From assembly GCA_011389605.1 (NCBI GenBank), contig JAABTZ010000068.1:1-9352 (forward strand): DNA of 9,352 nt. The letters run 5' to 3'. Shown one piece after another: positions 1-7,098 of this stretch. Position 1 is the first letter of the stretch, and each line of letters starts with the position of its first letter. The stretch comes from Desulfobacteraceae bacterium (GTDB lineage Bacteria; Desulfobacterota; Desulfobacteria; Desulfobacterales; Desulfosalsimonadaceae). The translations under genes were made by a program, and so were the position numbers. Below the pieces are notes generated by a model. It did not search any database and was not told the origin of the DNA. It saw only the letters and a list, made by a program, of their open reading frames with translations.

Positions 1-2
1 GA

Positions 3-1049
3 AACCGGGTCCGGGAAACCCTACCAAACGGAACCACTCTGAAAAAAGCAAAGGACCGGCTGCGGGAAATTGAAGACCAGTTGGCGAAGGGTAATTACAT
101 TCCGGACAAAAAGATCCCATTATTCAAAGAGGTGGCTCAAGACTGGATCAAATCCAAAAAGCCGAATCTGCGAAATTCAACATGGTCAACGTATGAAGGG
201 ATCACCCGAAACCACTTTGATGATTTCAATGACCTGAAGGTGAACCGGATCACCACGGCCATAATTGAAAAGTATATCCTGGACCGGCAAGGCGAAGGCA
301 TGAACATCTTGACGTTAAGAAAGATCCTTCTGCCCCTGGGACAGATCATGGCGTATGCAGTCCGGCATGGATATATCAGCTATAACCCTGTCCGGGATGC
401 AGAAAGGCCAAGGGGCCAGGGCAATGAACAGCAGAAGGTGATCCGGGTGTTGACCACGGCTGAAATTCAAAAACTGCTTGATGCCGTCTCCGATCAGAAA
501 TACAAAACTCTTTTTCAGTTGGCAATCATGAGCGGGGCCAGGCAGGGGGAGTTGCTCGGACTGAAATGGCCAGACGTGGACTGGAAAAACAACCAGATCC
601 ATATCCAGCGCACCTTCAACAATCAGGAATGGTATGATGTCAAAACCAGAACATCGAACCGGCGCGTGGACCTGGGGCCGCAAATGATGTCAGACCTAAA
701 GCGTTGGAAACTGGCTTCTGCGCCGGGGAAATTGAATCTGATATTCCCGAATGAGGCAGGGGGGCCGATCAACCACAACAACATGATCTATCGGTATTTT
801 TCACCGGCGTTGAAAAAGGCGGGAATCGGTAAGATTCGTTTTCATGATCTGCGGCACACCAAAGTCAGCCTGATGATAGATCAGGGGGAAAATATCAAGT
901 ATATTCAATCACAGATGGGCCACAGCAGCCCCACCGTGACTTTGAACGTATACGCGCACCTGATGAAACCTGTAAATCAGGAGTCGGCCAAACGGTTTGA
1001 AAATACCATCCTGAAGGCCACTGGTCACAAAATGGTCACAAATGGTTGA
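3..1049 (+). CDS. Tyrosine-family site-specific integrase (5' end outside window)
   Basis: Integrase of the phage/integrative-element tyrosine recombinase family, which cuts and rejoins DNA through a covalent 3'-phosphotyrosine. The frame is open from base 3 with no stop, and the residues before the TTG at 81 (RVRETLPNG, then KDRLREIEDQL) look like an integrase arm-binding N-terminus. I therefore treat the gene as cut by the window rather than starting at 81. Counting from codon 81, a SAM-like core-binding domain spans about residues 13-105 and the catalytic domain about 122-300. The full catalytic set is visible: R154 (SGARQGE), K188, H255 and R258 (HDLRH), H281 (MGHSS) and Y291 (NVYAHL), so the enzyme should be active. 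It ends 121 bases from the 3' end of tRNA-Val and points at it, which suggests that tRNA as the attachment site. The last ten codons overlap the TGGTCACAAA repeats. Family is certain; the element type (prophage or genomic island) cannot be judged from here. Confidence 0.93.
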   Translation, partial: NRVRETLPNGTTLKKAKDRLREIEDQLAKGNYIPDKKIPLFKEVAQDWIKSKKPNLRNSTWSTYEGITRNHFDDFNDLKVNRITTAIIEKYILDRQGEGMNILTLRKILLPLGQIMAYAVRHGYISYNPVRDAERPRGQGNEQQKVIRVLTTAEIQKLLDAVSDQKYKTLFQLAIMSGARQGELLGLKWPDVDWKNNQIHIQRTFNNQEWYDVKTRTSNRRVDLGPQMMSDLKRWKLASAPGKLNLIFPNEAGGPINHNNMIYRYFSPALKKAGIGKIRFHDLRHTKVSLMIDQGENIKYIQSQMGHSSPTVTLNVYAHLMKPVNQESAKRFENTILKATGHKMVTNG

Positions 1050-1070
1050 AAAATGAAATTTGGTCACAGC
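1022..1070 (+). repeat. Three direct repeats of TGGTCACA beside the integrase stop
   Basis: TGGTCACAAA occurs at 1022-1031 and 1033-1042, and TGGTCACAGC at 1061-1070. Start-to-start spacings are 11 and 28 bases, and all copies have the same orientation. The first two lie inside the end of the integrase gene and the third just after its stop. Short same-strand repeats next to an integrase and its tRNA target are typical of arm-type integrase or excisionase binding sites. That role is inferred; only the repeats are seen. Confidence 0.6.
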
Positions 1071-1123
1071 ACAAATACACGCCAATCAATGATTGACAAG
1101 CCCTTCCCTTTTCAAAATCCCAC

Positions 1124-1159
1124 AAAAAAGAGGCTTATGAGTAGCCATGCTCATAAACC
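1124..1159 (-). terminator. Rho-independent terminator downstream of tRNA-Val
   Basis: On the minus strand, 11 bases beyond the tRNA CCA, GGTTTATGAG pairs with CTCATAAGCC (10 bp, one U-G wobble) around an eight-base loop. The sequence UC and a run of six U then follow (plus-strand A-run 1124-1129). On the plus strand the hairpin has no following T-run, so it should stop the tRNA transcript rather than the integrase transcript. If the element joins at the tRNA 3' end, this terminator lies on the element side of the junction. Confidence 0.75.
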
Positions 1160-1170
1160 CTTGCTGTTTC

Positions 1171-1198
1171 TGGTGGGCGGTACTGGATTTGAACCAGT
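1171..1198. other. Predicted element attachment site in the tRNA-Val 3' end
   Basis: Tyrosine integrases commonly recombine at the T-arm/acceptor 3' end of a tRNA, leaving the intact tRNA next to the integrase gene. That is the arrangement seen here. The core limits are a guess covering the T arm to CCA. The second copy that would prove it should lie left of the window, so the site is inferred from geometry only. Confidence 0.4.
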
Positions 1199-1245
1199 GA
1201 CTTCTACCGTGTGAAGGTAGCACTCTCCCGCTGAGTTAACCGCCC
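1171..1245 (-). tRNA. tRNA-Val (anticodon CAC)
   Basis: Complete 75-base tRNA with an encoded CCA (plus-strand TGG at 1171-1173). The acceptor stem pairs GGGCGGT (1239-1245) with ACCGCCC (1175-1181), and the discriminator base is A. The anticodon stem CTACC/GGTAG encloses the seven-base loop TTCACAC, giving anticodon CAC (1211-1213) for GUG valine codons. The T arm is ACTGG-TTCAAAT-CCAGT, and the D arm carries CTC/GAG. It lies 56 bases after scpB on the same strand and has its own plausible promoter. The convergent integrase ends 121 bases beyond its 3' end, so the tRNA probably also serves as the integration target. Confidence 0.96.
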
Positions 1246-1262
1246 GTGTATGTGTGCGAATT

Positions 1263-1292
1263 AAAGTAAGGGTTGATGGCCGGTTAAGTCAA
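1263..1292 (-). promoter_or_regulatory. Possible sigma70-type promoter of tRNA-Val
   Basis: On the minus strand a TTGACT -35 box (1287-1292, five of six to consensus) is followed after 18 bases by TACTTT (1263-1268), a weak -10 box. Transcription would start about ten bases before the mature tRNA 5' end, a sensible leader length. The box lies in the 56-base gap after scpB, so the tRNA may be transcribed both on its own and by read-through. Confidence 0.4.
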
Positions 1293-1301
1293 GCATTATT
1301 T

Positions 1302-1862
1302 TTACTGGTCCTCAATATCGGCTTCGGTGCTTTGATTTTCCCCGGCGGGCTGGATTTCATCCGGGACGGGCAAGTCTTTTAAATCCTTTAAATCAAATGT
1401 TTCCAGAAATTTTTTGGTGGTGCCGTAGACCAGGGGGCGGCCCGGGATCTCCCTGCGGCCCAGAATCCGGATCAGCTTCTTTTCCAGAAGATAGCGCAGT
1501 GTATTTCCCGAGTTGACTCCCCGGATATGTTCAACGTCGCTTCTTAGCACCGGCTGGTTATAGGCTACTATGGCAAGTGTTTCAAGGGATGCCCTGCTCA
1601 GTCTGACAGGCCGGGGTTCCAGCAGCTTTTCAATCCATTGCCTGTGCTGGGCCCGGGTGCGGAACTGAAATCCTCCTGCCACTTCGTGGAGCACAAATCC
1701 CCCCTGGCGGTCTTTATGCTCCTCAACCAGTTTCTGCAGGGCAATGCCGATATCCCGGGCGGCGGCTTCCGGCAGCAGTTCATGGATTTTTTCTGCTGAC
1801 AGGGGCGCTGAGGACACAAAGAGAAGGGCTTCAATAATGTTTTTAAGATCCTCCATTGTCAT
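1302..1862 (-). CDS. scpB: Segregation and condensation protein B
   Basis: ScpB is the winged-helix subunit that dimerises and binds the ScpA kleisin in the SMC-ScpAB complex, which compacts and helps segregate the nucleoid. The 186-residue length is normal. The N-terminal half (about 5-80) starts with the typical IIEALLFVSSAPLS. The second winged helix carries the family signature: ETLAIVAYNQPVLR (94-107), IRGVNSG (113-119), GRREIPGRPLVYGTT (135-149) and FLETFDLKDLKDLP (152-165). The tail from about 167 is acidic and low-complexity, as usual. It follows scpA by only three bases, so the two are probably translationally coupled. No strong ribosome-binding site is seen before the ATG at 1862, and an ATG two codons later (1856) is an equally possible start. 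The next gene on the strand is tRNA-Val. Confidence 0.96.
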   Translation of the reverse strand: MTMEDLKNIIEALLFVSSAPLSAEKIHELLPEAAARDIGIALQKLVEEHKDRQGGFVLHEVAGGFQFRTRAQHRQWIEKLLEPRPVRLSRASLETLAIVAYNQPVLRSDVEHIRGVNSGNTLRYLLEKKLIRILGRREIPGRPLVYGTTKKFLETFDLKDLKDLPVPDEIQPAGENQSTEADIEDQ

Positions 1863-1865
1863 CTT

Positions 1866-2582
1866 TTATCTTGAAAACAGCCTCAGGCCGTTTCCTGTTT
1901 CTTCCTGTGAGATGCCGATAAGATTTAGCCGCACAACTTCCAGTATTGCAAGAAAAGTTGCAATTATTTCGGCTTTGTCAGAACACTGGGTGGCCAGATC
2001 CTTAAATGTCAGACTCTTTCTTGTTTCCAGCATATCCAGAATGGCCATCATCTTTTCCTTAACTGATATTTTTTCCGGAGTGATCAAAAAGCCTGGTTCC
2101 TGCGACATTTTCTCTGTCATGGCTTGATAGAGGCTAACCAGGTCGTAGAGATCAGCCTCAACCGGGGTGTCTTCTGTTTTTTCAATAAATGACCAGGGAT
2201 CATAGGGCCGGGCAAAGACATCCTGGTCCAAAAGGCCGCGTTCTGCAAGCTTTTGGGCCCCTGATTTAATTCGCATGTATTCGGCCAGAGGCCCGGCAAT
2301 GGCATCTCTTGGATCTTCTGTTTCCTCGTCGTCTGAAACCTGTGCCGGCAGCAGCATCCGGGATTTAATCTGGGCCAGGGTGGCTGCCATGACCAGAAAG
2401 TCGGCGGCAACATCGATTTCCATGTCCTGCATCCATTGGATGTAGGAAAGAAACTGATCAGTGATAAGTGCAATGGGGATATCGCAGATATCCACCTGGT
2501 TTTTTTTAATCAGGTGAACCAGCAGGTCCATGGGGCCTTCAAAGATGTTTTTCAGTTTGACCTGGTAGGCAGTGCCAGCCAT
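1866..2582 (-). CDS. scpA: Segregation and condensation protein A (kleisin)
   Basis: ScpA is the kleisin subunit bridging the SMC ATPase heads and recruiting ScpB, a core part of bacterial condensin. The protein has 238 residues, close to the usual length. The N-terminal SMC-binding region shows the hallmark FEGPMDLLVHLIKKN (14-28) and DICDIPIALITDQFL (31-45), followed by a helix with AATLAQIKSRMLLP (66-79). A charged linker (83-92) and a C-terminal winged helix (about 170-225) complete the kleisin layout. The start is fixed by a perfect AGGAGG (2586-2591) only three bases before the ATG, a short spacing. trpS lies 77 bases upstream and scpB three bases downstream. No smc gene is visible, which is common since smc is often elsewhere. 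Confidence 0.96.
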   Translation of the reverse strand: MAGTAYQVKLKNIFEGPMDLLVHLIKKNQVDICDIPIALITDQFLSYIQWMQDMEIDVAADFLVMAATLAQIKSRMLLPAQVSDDEETEDPRDAIAGPLAEYMRIKSGAQKLAERGLLDQDVFARPYDPWSFIEKTEDTPVEADLYDLVSLYQAMTEKMSQEPGFLITPEKISVKEKMMAILDMLETRKSLTFKDLATQCSDKAEIIATFLAILEVVRLNLIGISQEETGNGLRLFSR

Positions 2583-2659
2583 TTACCTCCTGATCAGCCA
2601 TGAAATTTTTACGGCACAATCTGAAACGCTGAATTTAGGTTTTACAATTGCATCAACTT

Positions 2660-3646
2660 CTATATTTTCACTGCGTCCCTTACCTCGGCAAGGCTTTGGG
2701 TTGCCACTGCCCGGGCTTTGTTGGAGCCGTTTTCCATAATCTGATCCACCTGATCTGCGTGGTTTTTGAAATATTGAATTTTTTCGCGTATCGGGGCCAG
2801 ATATGTCACAAGGTGCTCGGCCATTTTCTTTTTGCATTCCACGCAGCCGATTTTCGCGCCGCGGCAGTCAGGATCAATCTGAGCCACAAGATCGGCGGGC
2901 GAATAGAGCTGATGGAATGAAAAGACGTTGCATACGGAGGGATCACCTGGATCTGAGCGCTTGATCCGCTGGGGGTCGGTTATCATCCGGCCGGTTTTTA
3001 GCCGGATATCCTCAGGAGAGTCTGACAGAAAAATTGCATTATTGTAGCTTTTGCTCATCTTCCTGCGGTCCGTGCCCAGAATTTTGCTGATTTCAGTGAG
3101 CAAAGCTTCGGGCTCCGGAAATACCCTGCCGTAGAGATAGTTGAATCGACGGGCGATTTCCCGGGTCAGCTCGATGTGCGGGACCTGGTCAATACCAACG
3201 GGCACGCCTTCGGCCTTGTAAATGATTATGTCTGCCGCCTGAAGTACCGGGTAGCCCAGAAACCCAAAGGTTGACAGATCCTTGCTGTTAAGGGCCTCGA
3301 TCTGTTCCTTGTATGTGGGATTGCGCTCCAGCCAAGGTACCGGAGTAATCATGGACAGCAAAAGAAACAATTCTGCGTGCTCCTTTATCCGGGACTGGAC
3401 AAACAGAACGCTTTTTTCAGGATCCAGGCCCGCGGCCAGCCAGTCTACCATCATGTTGTGCGTGTAGTTTTTAATATTGCCGGGATTTTCATAATCACTG
3501 GTCAGGGCATGCCAGTCAGCGATGAAAAAAAAGCAGTCATAGTCTGTCTGCATGTTTATCCAGTTTTGCAGGGCACCGTGAAGGTTTCCCAGATGAAGGG
3601 CTCCGGTGGGACGCATGCCGCTGACAATCCGTTTTTTTACACTCAT
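2660..3646 (-). CDS. trpS: Tryptophanyl-tRNA synthetase
   Basis: Cytoplasmic class I synthetase that charges tRNA-Trp with tryptophan using ATP. The HIGH-type signature is TGALHLGN (14-21) and the second ATP motif is KMSKS (196-200). The region GYPVLQAADIIIY (131-143) and VGIDQVPHIELTR (150-162) is typical of the Rossmann core. The C-terminal part has four cysteines in a C-x21-C-x6-C-x2-C pattern (239, 261, 268, 271), close to the pattern that binds a [4Fe-4S] cluster in Thermotoga maritima TrpS. I chose the ATG at 3646 (328 residues): a GGAGAG sits seven bases before it, and the family normally begins just before the SGMRPTG stretch. The in-frame TTG at 3667 would put that ribosome-binding site inside the gene. 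It sits 49 bases after the M50 peptidase gene and 77 before scpA. Confidence 0.96.
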   Translation of the reverse strand: MSVKKRIVSGMRPTGALHLGNLHGALQNWINMQTDYDCFFFIADWHALTSDYENPGNIKNYTHNMMVDWLAAGLDPEKSVLFVQSRIKEHAELFLLLSMITPVPWLERNPTYKEQIEALNSKDLSTFGFLGYPVLQAADIIIYKAEGVPVGIDQVPHIELTREIARRFNYLYGRVFPEPEALLTEISKILGTDRRKMSKSYNNAIFLSDSPEDIRLKTGRMITDPQRIKRSDPGDPSVCNVFSFHQLYSPADLVAQIDPDCRGAKIGCVECKKKMAEHLVTYLAPIREKIQYFKNHADQVDQIMENGSNKARAVATQSLAEVRDAVKI

Positions 3647-3653
3647 TGCAAGG

Positions 3654-3659
3654 CTCTCC
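3654..3659 (-). promoter_or_regulatory. Ribosome-binding site deciding the trpS start
   Basis: GGAGAG on the minus strand lies seven bases before the ATG at 3646. It lies within the coding stretch if the upstream TTG at 3667 were used, so it argues for the shorter protein. Confidence 0.65.
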
Positions 3660-3695
3660 GTATTCAAATACTTTTATCTGTTATACCAGCGGAAG

Positions 3696-4334
3696 TTATC
3701 CTCCGGTGAAAAATCTGACCAGGGGCCTTATGATCGCGGTGATCAGAAAATCAAGGGATCGGGTCATAAGCAGCACCAGCAAAATAAGAATGCCAAATGA
3801 TCCGATCCTTTCATAGGTCTGCCGCGGCCCCGGGGGCAGCAGGGCTGAGAGTATGTGGCTGCCGTCAAGAGGGGGGACCGGCAGCAGGTTAAACACTGCC
3901 AGAACAACGCTGATCATGCAGAAACCGTACAGCAGCCTCGCGATCAGCAGCAGAAAGGTGGATTCTCCTGCAAAAGGGGCGATGAGCTGAAACAAAAGAC
4001 CTGCTGCCAGGGCGCATGCAAGGTTTACAGCCACGCCGGCAGCCGAAACAACTATGGTTCCCAGTTTTGGATCACGCAGATTGCGAAAATTTACGGGCAC
4101 CGGTTTTGCATAGCCAAAAATGGCAGGTGATCCGGAAAAAATCAGCAGGCCAGGCAGCAGCAGTGATCCAAAGGGATCAAGGTGCCGGACCGGATTAAGA
4201 CTGAGCCGGCCTGCCATTTTGGCCGTGGGATCGCCAAACACCCACGCAGCATAGCCGTGCGCCACCTCGTGGAGAGTAACGGCCATTAGCAGCGGAATTA
4301 TAAGTATCAGTGCCTGTATAATTTTTGCTTCCAC
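3696..4334 (-). CDS. Site-2 protease family (M50) membrane metalloprotease
   Basis: Small integral-membrane zinc protease of the M50/S2P family, which cuts within or beside transmembrane helices. The zinc motif HEVAH (residues 22-26; H22, H26, catalytic E23) sits at the end of the first membrane helix. The third ligand is probably D157 in NLLPVPPLDGSHIL (149-162), the conserved NxxPxxxLDG region. About four further hydrophobic helices fall near 54-67, 95-118, 127-150 and 178-202. There is no PDZ domain and the length is 212 residues, which matches the short uncharacterised group rather than RseP or SpoIVFB. Its substrate cannot be told from sequence. The start is a GTG at 4334 with AGGA eight bases upstream. 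It lies 76 bases after the nucleotidyltransferase gene and 49 before trpS, an order I recall from other deltaproteobacteria; it is probably a positional rather than functional link. Confidence 0.93.
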   Translation of the reverse strand: MEAKIIQALILIIPLLMAVTLHEVAHGYAAWVFGDPTAKMAGRLSLNPVRHLDPFGSLLLPGLLIFSGSPAIFGYAKPVPVNFRNLRDPKLGTIVVSAAGVAVNLACALAAGLLFQLIAPFAGESTFLLLIARLLYGFCMISVVLAVFNLLPVPPLDGSHILSALLPPGPRQTYERIGSFGILILLVLLMTRSLDFLITAIIRPLVRFFTGG

Positions 4335-4377
4335 CTGAAAGTTCCTGTTATTGTGTGTTTTGCCCTAAATTATGCAT

Positions 4378-4411
4378 AACGCAGATATTGGGCTTTTTAC
4401 GAAGCCGTCAT
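4378..4411 (-). repeat. Short copy of the intergenic palindromic repeat family
   Basis: Read on the minus strand, this stretch matches the left end of the repeat at 7201-7233: both share TAAAAAG followed by CCAATATCTGCGTT, with GAYGG at the outer end and about six mismatches over 33 bases. It abuts the TAA of the 895-residue gene and fills part of the 76-base gap before the M50 gene. The rest of the palindrome is missing or decayed beyond 4378. Within it GGCTT/AAGCC (4392-4405) can form a five-base-pair hairpin, but no T-run follows. Confidence 0.65.
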
Positions 4412-7098
4412 TATTGGTTTGTTTCATGTTCCCTGAGCCATCTTTGGGCAAATTCGATTTCTTCCTGCCTTGTTTCAAGGTGTCCGTCAAGTTTTTCCCG
4501 CAAGACAGCCCGCATGATCCTGCCGAACAAGGGCGAGGGCGAAAGCCCCATTTTCTGCAAATCCTTACCTCTAACCGAAATTTTTACATCTTTCAAGTCT
4601 GTCACATAAAAAGAAATGGCTTTACGTATGGAATCCCGGCTGGTGGCAGCCATCATGTACAAAATCATTTCCATGCGAAAGCCTTTAAGCATTTCATAGA
4701 CCTGGCTGTTTTTTAAGGACTGTCTTCGGCTTAGCCGCGACAGGCAGATCTCTGCTTCGGCACGCTCTTCTGTAAATATTTTTTCGTGCCTGGGAGCCAG
4801 TTCAAAACGGCTGCAGATAGCTGCGGTTTTTTCCAGATCCGCGTGCCGGATTAGCATAAGAAAATAGATAATCCATTTCCGGCACTTTTCCTCCATGTAA
4901 AGCAGTTCATACCAGGAAAGCACATCCCGGGCTGAATCAAGCAGCTGCCGAAGCTTTTTATTCATACGGATTGAAGGGTCAACTACCTGAAGCAGGTCAA
5001 AATCCTCAAGGCGCACAAGGGCGGGTATGGGGTTTTGCTCCTCTAAAATGTGGTGAAGTTCCGAAAACATGCGGCGCCCCGAGAGTCGTTTGAAAAAATC
5101 CATTTTTACGGCATTTTGAATCAAACCGGCAGTAAGCTTGCCAATGGAGAAGCCGAAGCGCTTTTCAAATCTGATTGCCCTAAAAGCCCGGGTAGGATCT
5201 TCCACAAAGCTTAAATTGTGAAGTATGCGGATTGCTTTTTCCTTTAAATCCCGCAGACCTCCGAAGAAATCAATGAGCCGGCCGAACTTGTCCGGGTTTA
5301 AAAAAATTGCAAGTGTGTTGATAGTAAAATCTCGCCGGAACAAATCAAGTTTGATTGAACTCATTTCAACGGTGGGAAGGGCGGCCGGGAACTTGTAATA
5401 TTCCATTCTGGCTGAAGCCACATCAATCTTAAAGCCGTCGGGAAAGATGATCACCGCGGTGCCGAACTTGTCATAGGCATTGACCCGGGCCCCCTGTTTT
5501 TTTGCAAACGCTCTGGCAAACTCGATGCCGTTTCCCTCAATGACAATGTCGATATCCTCATTGTGCCGGTATAAAAAAAGATCGCGCACAAATCCGCCTA
5601 CAACGTATGCGGAAAAACCCCGGGAGTCAGCCACCCGGCCAATGCGTCTGAGCATTTCAAGGATGTTGTCATCAAGACGCTCCTTTAAAAATCCGGTTAT
5701 ATTTTTGGTTTTTGGCTGCCGGGAATCTTCCGGGGGATCCACGGAGTGAGCCGCCTGCTGCTGGTTGTGGTAAACCAGGGTGTTTAAAAGATCCGTGCGG
5801 GTAATGGCACCGGCAAGATGACCGTCTTGGTCGACTACCGGAAGAATCCGTTGTTTGTTTTCGATGATTTTGTCCTGCACTTCAGAAATATCAGCCCCGG
5901 GTCCCGCCACAGCAAATTCAGTTGTCATGTACTCGCTGATTGAAATATCGTCGAGGTGGTGGTAAAGGGCTTTTTCAATTACCTGGCGGGTGATAAAACC
6001 GCAGAGACGCTCTTTTTGCCCTTCCTTGGCGACCACCAGCAGGGCGTTTATATTATAGCGCGACAACAGCTGCCTGGCATTTCCGCAGGAAATATTATGC
6101 GGTGCGGTAATAGCCGGCACAGACATGATATCTTTGGCCTGCTGACTTGATTTGACATGTTGTTTAAGCAGATCAATGATTCGGTTTTCCACCTGTGCCA
6201 GGGTTTTGTCCTTGATGGATGCCGCCGCGGCAAAACTATGGCCCCCGCCTCCTATTTCGCGCACAATTGCCCCCACATCCACATCCGGGGTTCTGCTGCG
6301 GGCCGCAATATAAATTTTGTTTTTCATCAGGGCGATGGCAAAAATAGCGCTCAGATTTTCAATCTTCAGCATTTTCTGGACCAGAAATGCCAGATCGTGG
6401 ATGTATTCCTCCCGTGAGACCGTTGTTATGACCACATCTTTTCCTTTGACCGGATAGTGGACGGCTGAATGGAACATATCATTTAACAGGGCTATCTGCT
6501 GGGGGTCCATTTCCTTTGCGATCAGGTCTGAAATAGTGGTTAGGCTGGCACCTTTGCCTAGCAGCCAGGCCGCGGCCGTGAAATCATCCTGCGTGGTGGA
6601 GGCATAGGTAAAAGCGCCCGTGTCCTCATAAATTCCAAGGCACATAATTGTTGCCTCATCCGGGTTGACAGGAATGCTTTTTTCCCGGATAAGGTCAATT
6701 AGCATGGTGACGTTTGCGCCAGTGGAACGGTAGATTTCAAAGTCAGCACGTATGTCGTCTTTCAGTTGAGGGTGATGATCGTAGACATGTATTTCAATGC
6801 CGGGACGCTCCAGCAGTTCTTTTAGATCGCCGATGCGGCTTGCCTGCCGGGTGTCGACAATTACCAGCCGTCCTATGTGCTCGGGCTTGATTTCCCGGTA
6901 GTTTGCCATGTGAAAAAGATATGCCATGGTGCTGACAAAGAAATTTTTCATGTTTTTTTCATGAAAGCCCGGGAAAACCACCAGGGCGCCGGGATAAAGT
7001 TTCTGGGCGGCGAGCATGGAGGCAACTGCGTCAAAATCGGCGTTTGTATGTGTGGTAATGATGGTTATCAGATCAGACTGCAAGGCTGTATTTGTCAC
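4411..7098 (-). CDS. DHH phosphoesterase / twin-CBS / tRNA nucleotidyltransferase-poly(A) polymerase fusion
   Basis: An 895-residue three-part protein. Part one (about 10-315) is a DHH/DHHA1 phosphoesterase like the nanoRNase/pAp phosphatases: NADFDA (19-24), D82 in VDTR, the DHH triad (107-109), D159 and the DHHA1 motif GGGGH (283-287); all metal ligands are present. Part two holds two CBS domains (about 321-383 and 384-445), which usually sense adenine nucleotides. Part three (about 475-895) is a class II nucleotidyltransferase: GGFVRD (501-506), catalytic D515 and D517 in EDIDIVIEG, RRDFTINTLA (588-597), the nucleotide-recognition EDPTR (633-637) and the C-terminal GKDLQKMGL motif (844-852). 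Similar fusions occur in deltaproteobacteria, where separate CC-adding, A-adding and poly(A) enzymes are known, so the product could add the terminal A of tRNA or poly(A) tails. Sequence alone does not decide between these. The start is a GTG at 7098 with a poor ribosome-binding site, so the first few codons are uncertain. It is the first gene of the minus-strand block. Confidence 0.93.
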   Translation of the reverse strand: MTNTALQSDLITIITTHTNADFDAVASMLAAQKLYPGALVVFPGFHEKNMKNFFVSTMAYLFHMANYREIKPEHIGRLVIVDTRQASRIGDLKELLERPGIEIHVYDHHPQLKDDIRADFEIYRSTGANVTMLIDLIREKSIPVNPDEATIMCLGIYEDTGAFTYASTTQDDFTAAAWLLGKGASLTTISDLIAKEMDPQQIALLNDMFHSAVHYPVKGKDVVITTVSREEYIHDLAFLVQKMLKIENLSAIFAIALMKNKIYIAARSRTPDVDVGAIVREIGGGGHSFAAAASIKDKTLAQVENRIIDLLKQHVKSSQQAKDIMSVPAITAPHNISCGNARQLLSRYNINALLVVAKEGQKERLCGFITRQVIEKALYHHLDDISISEYMTTEFAVAGPGADISEVQDKIIENKQRILPVVDQDGHLAGAITRTDLLNTLVYHNQQQAAHSVDPPEDSRQPKTKNITGFLKERLDDNILEMLRRIGRVADSRGFSAYVVGGFVRDLFLYRHNEDIDIVIEGNGIEFARAFAKKQGARVNAYDKFGTAVIIFPDGFKIDVASARMEYYKFPAALPTVEMSSIKLDLFRRDFTINTLAIFLNPDKFGRLIDFFGGLRDLKEKAIRILHNLSFVEDPTRAFRAIRFEKRFGFSIGKLTAGLIQNAVKMDFFKRLSGRRMFSELHHILEEQNPIPALVRLEDFDLLQVVDPSIRMNKKLRQLLDSARDVLSWYELLYMEEKCRKWIIYFLMLIRHADLEKTAAICSRFELAPRHEKIFTEERAEAEICLSRLSRRQSLKNSQVYEMLKGFRMEMILYMMAATSRDSIRKAISFYVTDLKDVKISVRGKDLQKMGLSPSPLFGRIMRAVLREKLDGHLETRQEEIEFAQRWLREHETNQ

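Noticed and set aside
1022..1070. CRISPR-like repeat array
   Set aside because: Repeats are only 8-10 bases, spacings are irregular and short, and no cas genes are present; integrase binding sites fit better.
1086..1096. TCAATGATTGA small inverted repeat between integrase and tRNA as the recombination core
   Set aside because: Arms are only five bases, and the tRNA 3' end is the better-supported target; it may be a host-factor site, but nothing shows this.
3647..3667. In-frame TTG upstream of trpS as the real start, adding seven residues
   Set aside because: A GGAGAG lies inside this stretch at a proper distance from the ATG at 3646, and TrpS proteins normally begin close to the SGMRPTG motif.
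4370..4379. TTATGCATAA perfect ten-base palindrome as an operator
   Set aside because: It is short and AT-rich, a single copy, and not placed over any promoter I can recognise.
4391..4406. GGCTT/AAGCC hairpin after the nucleotidyltransferase gene as a terminator
   Set aside because: The stem is only five base pairs and no T-run follows on the minus strand; the neighbouring genes are close enough to be cotranscribed.
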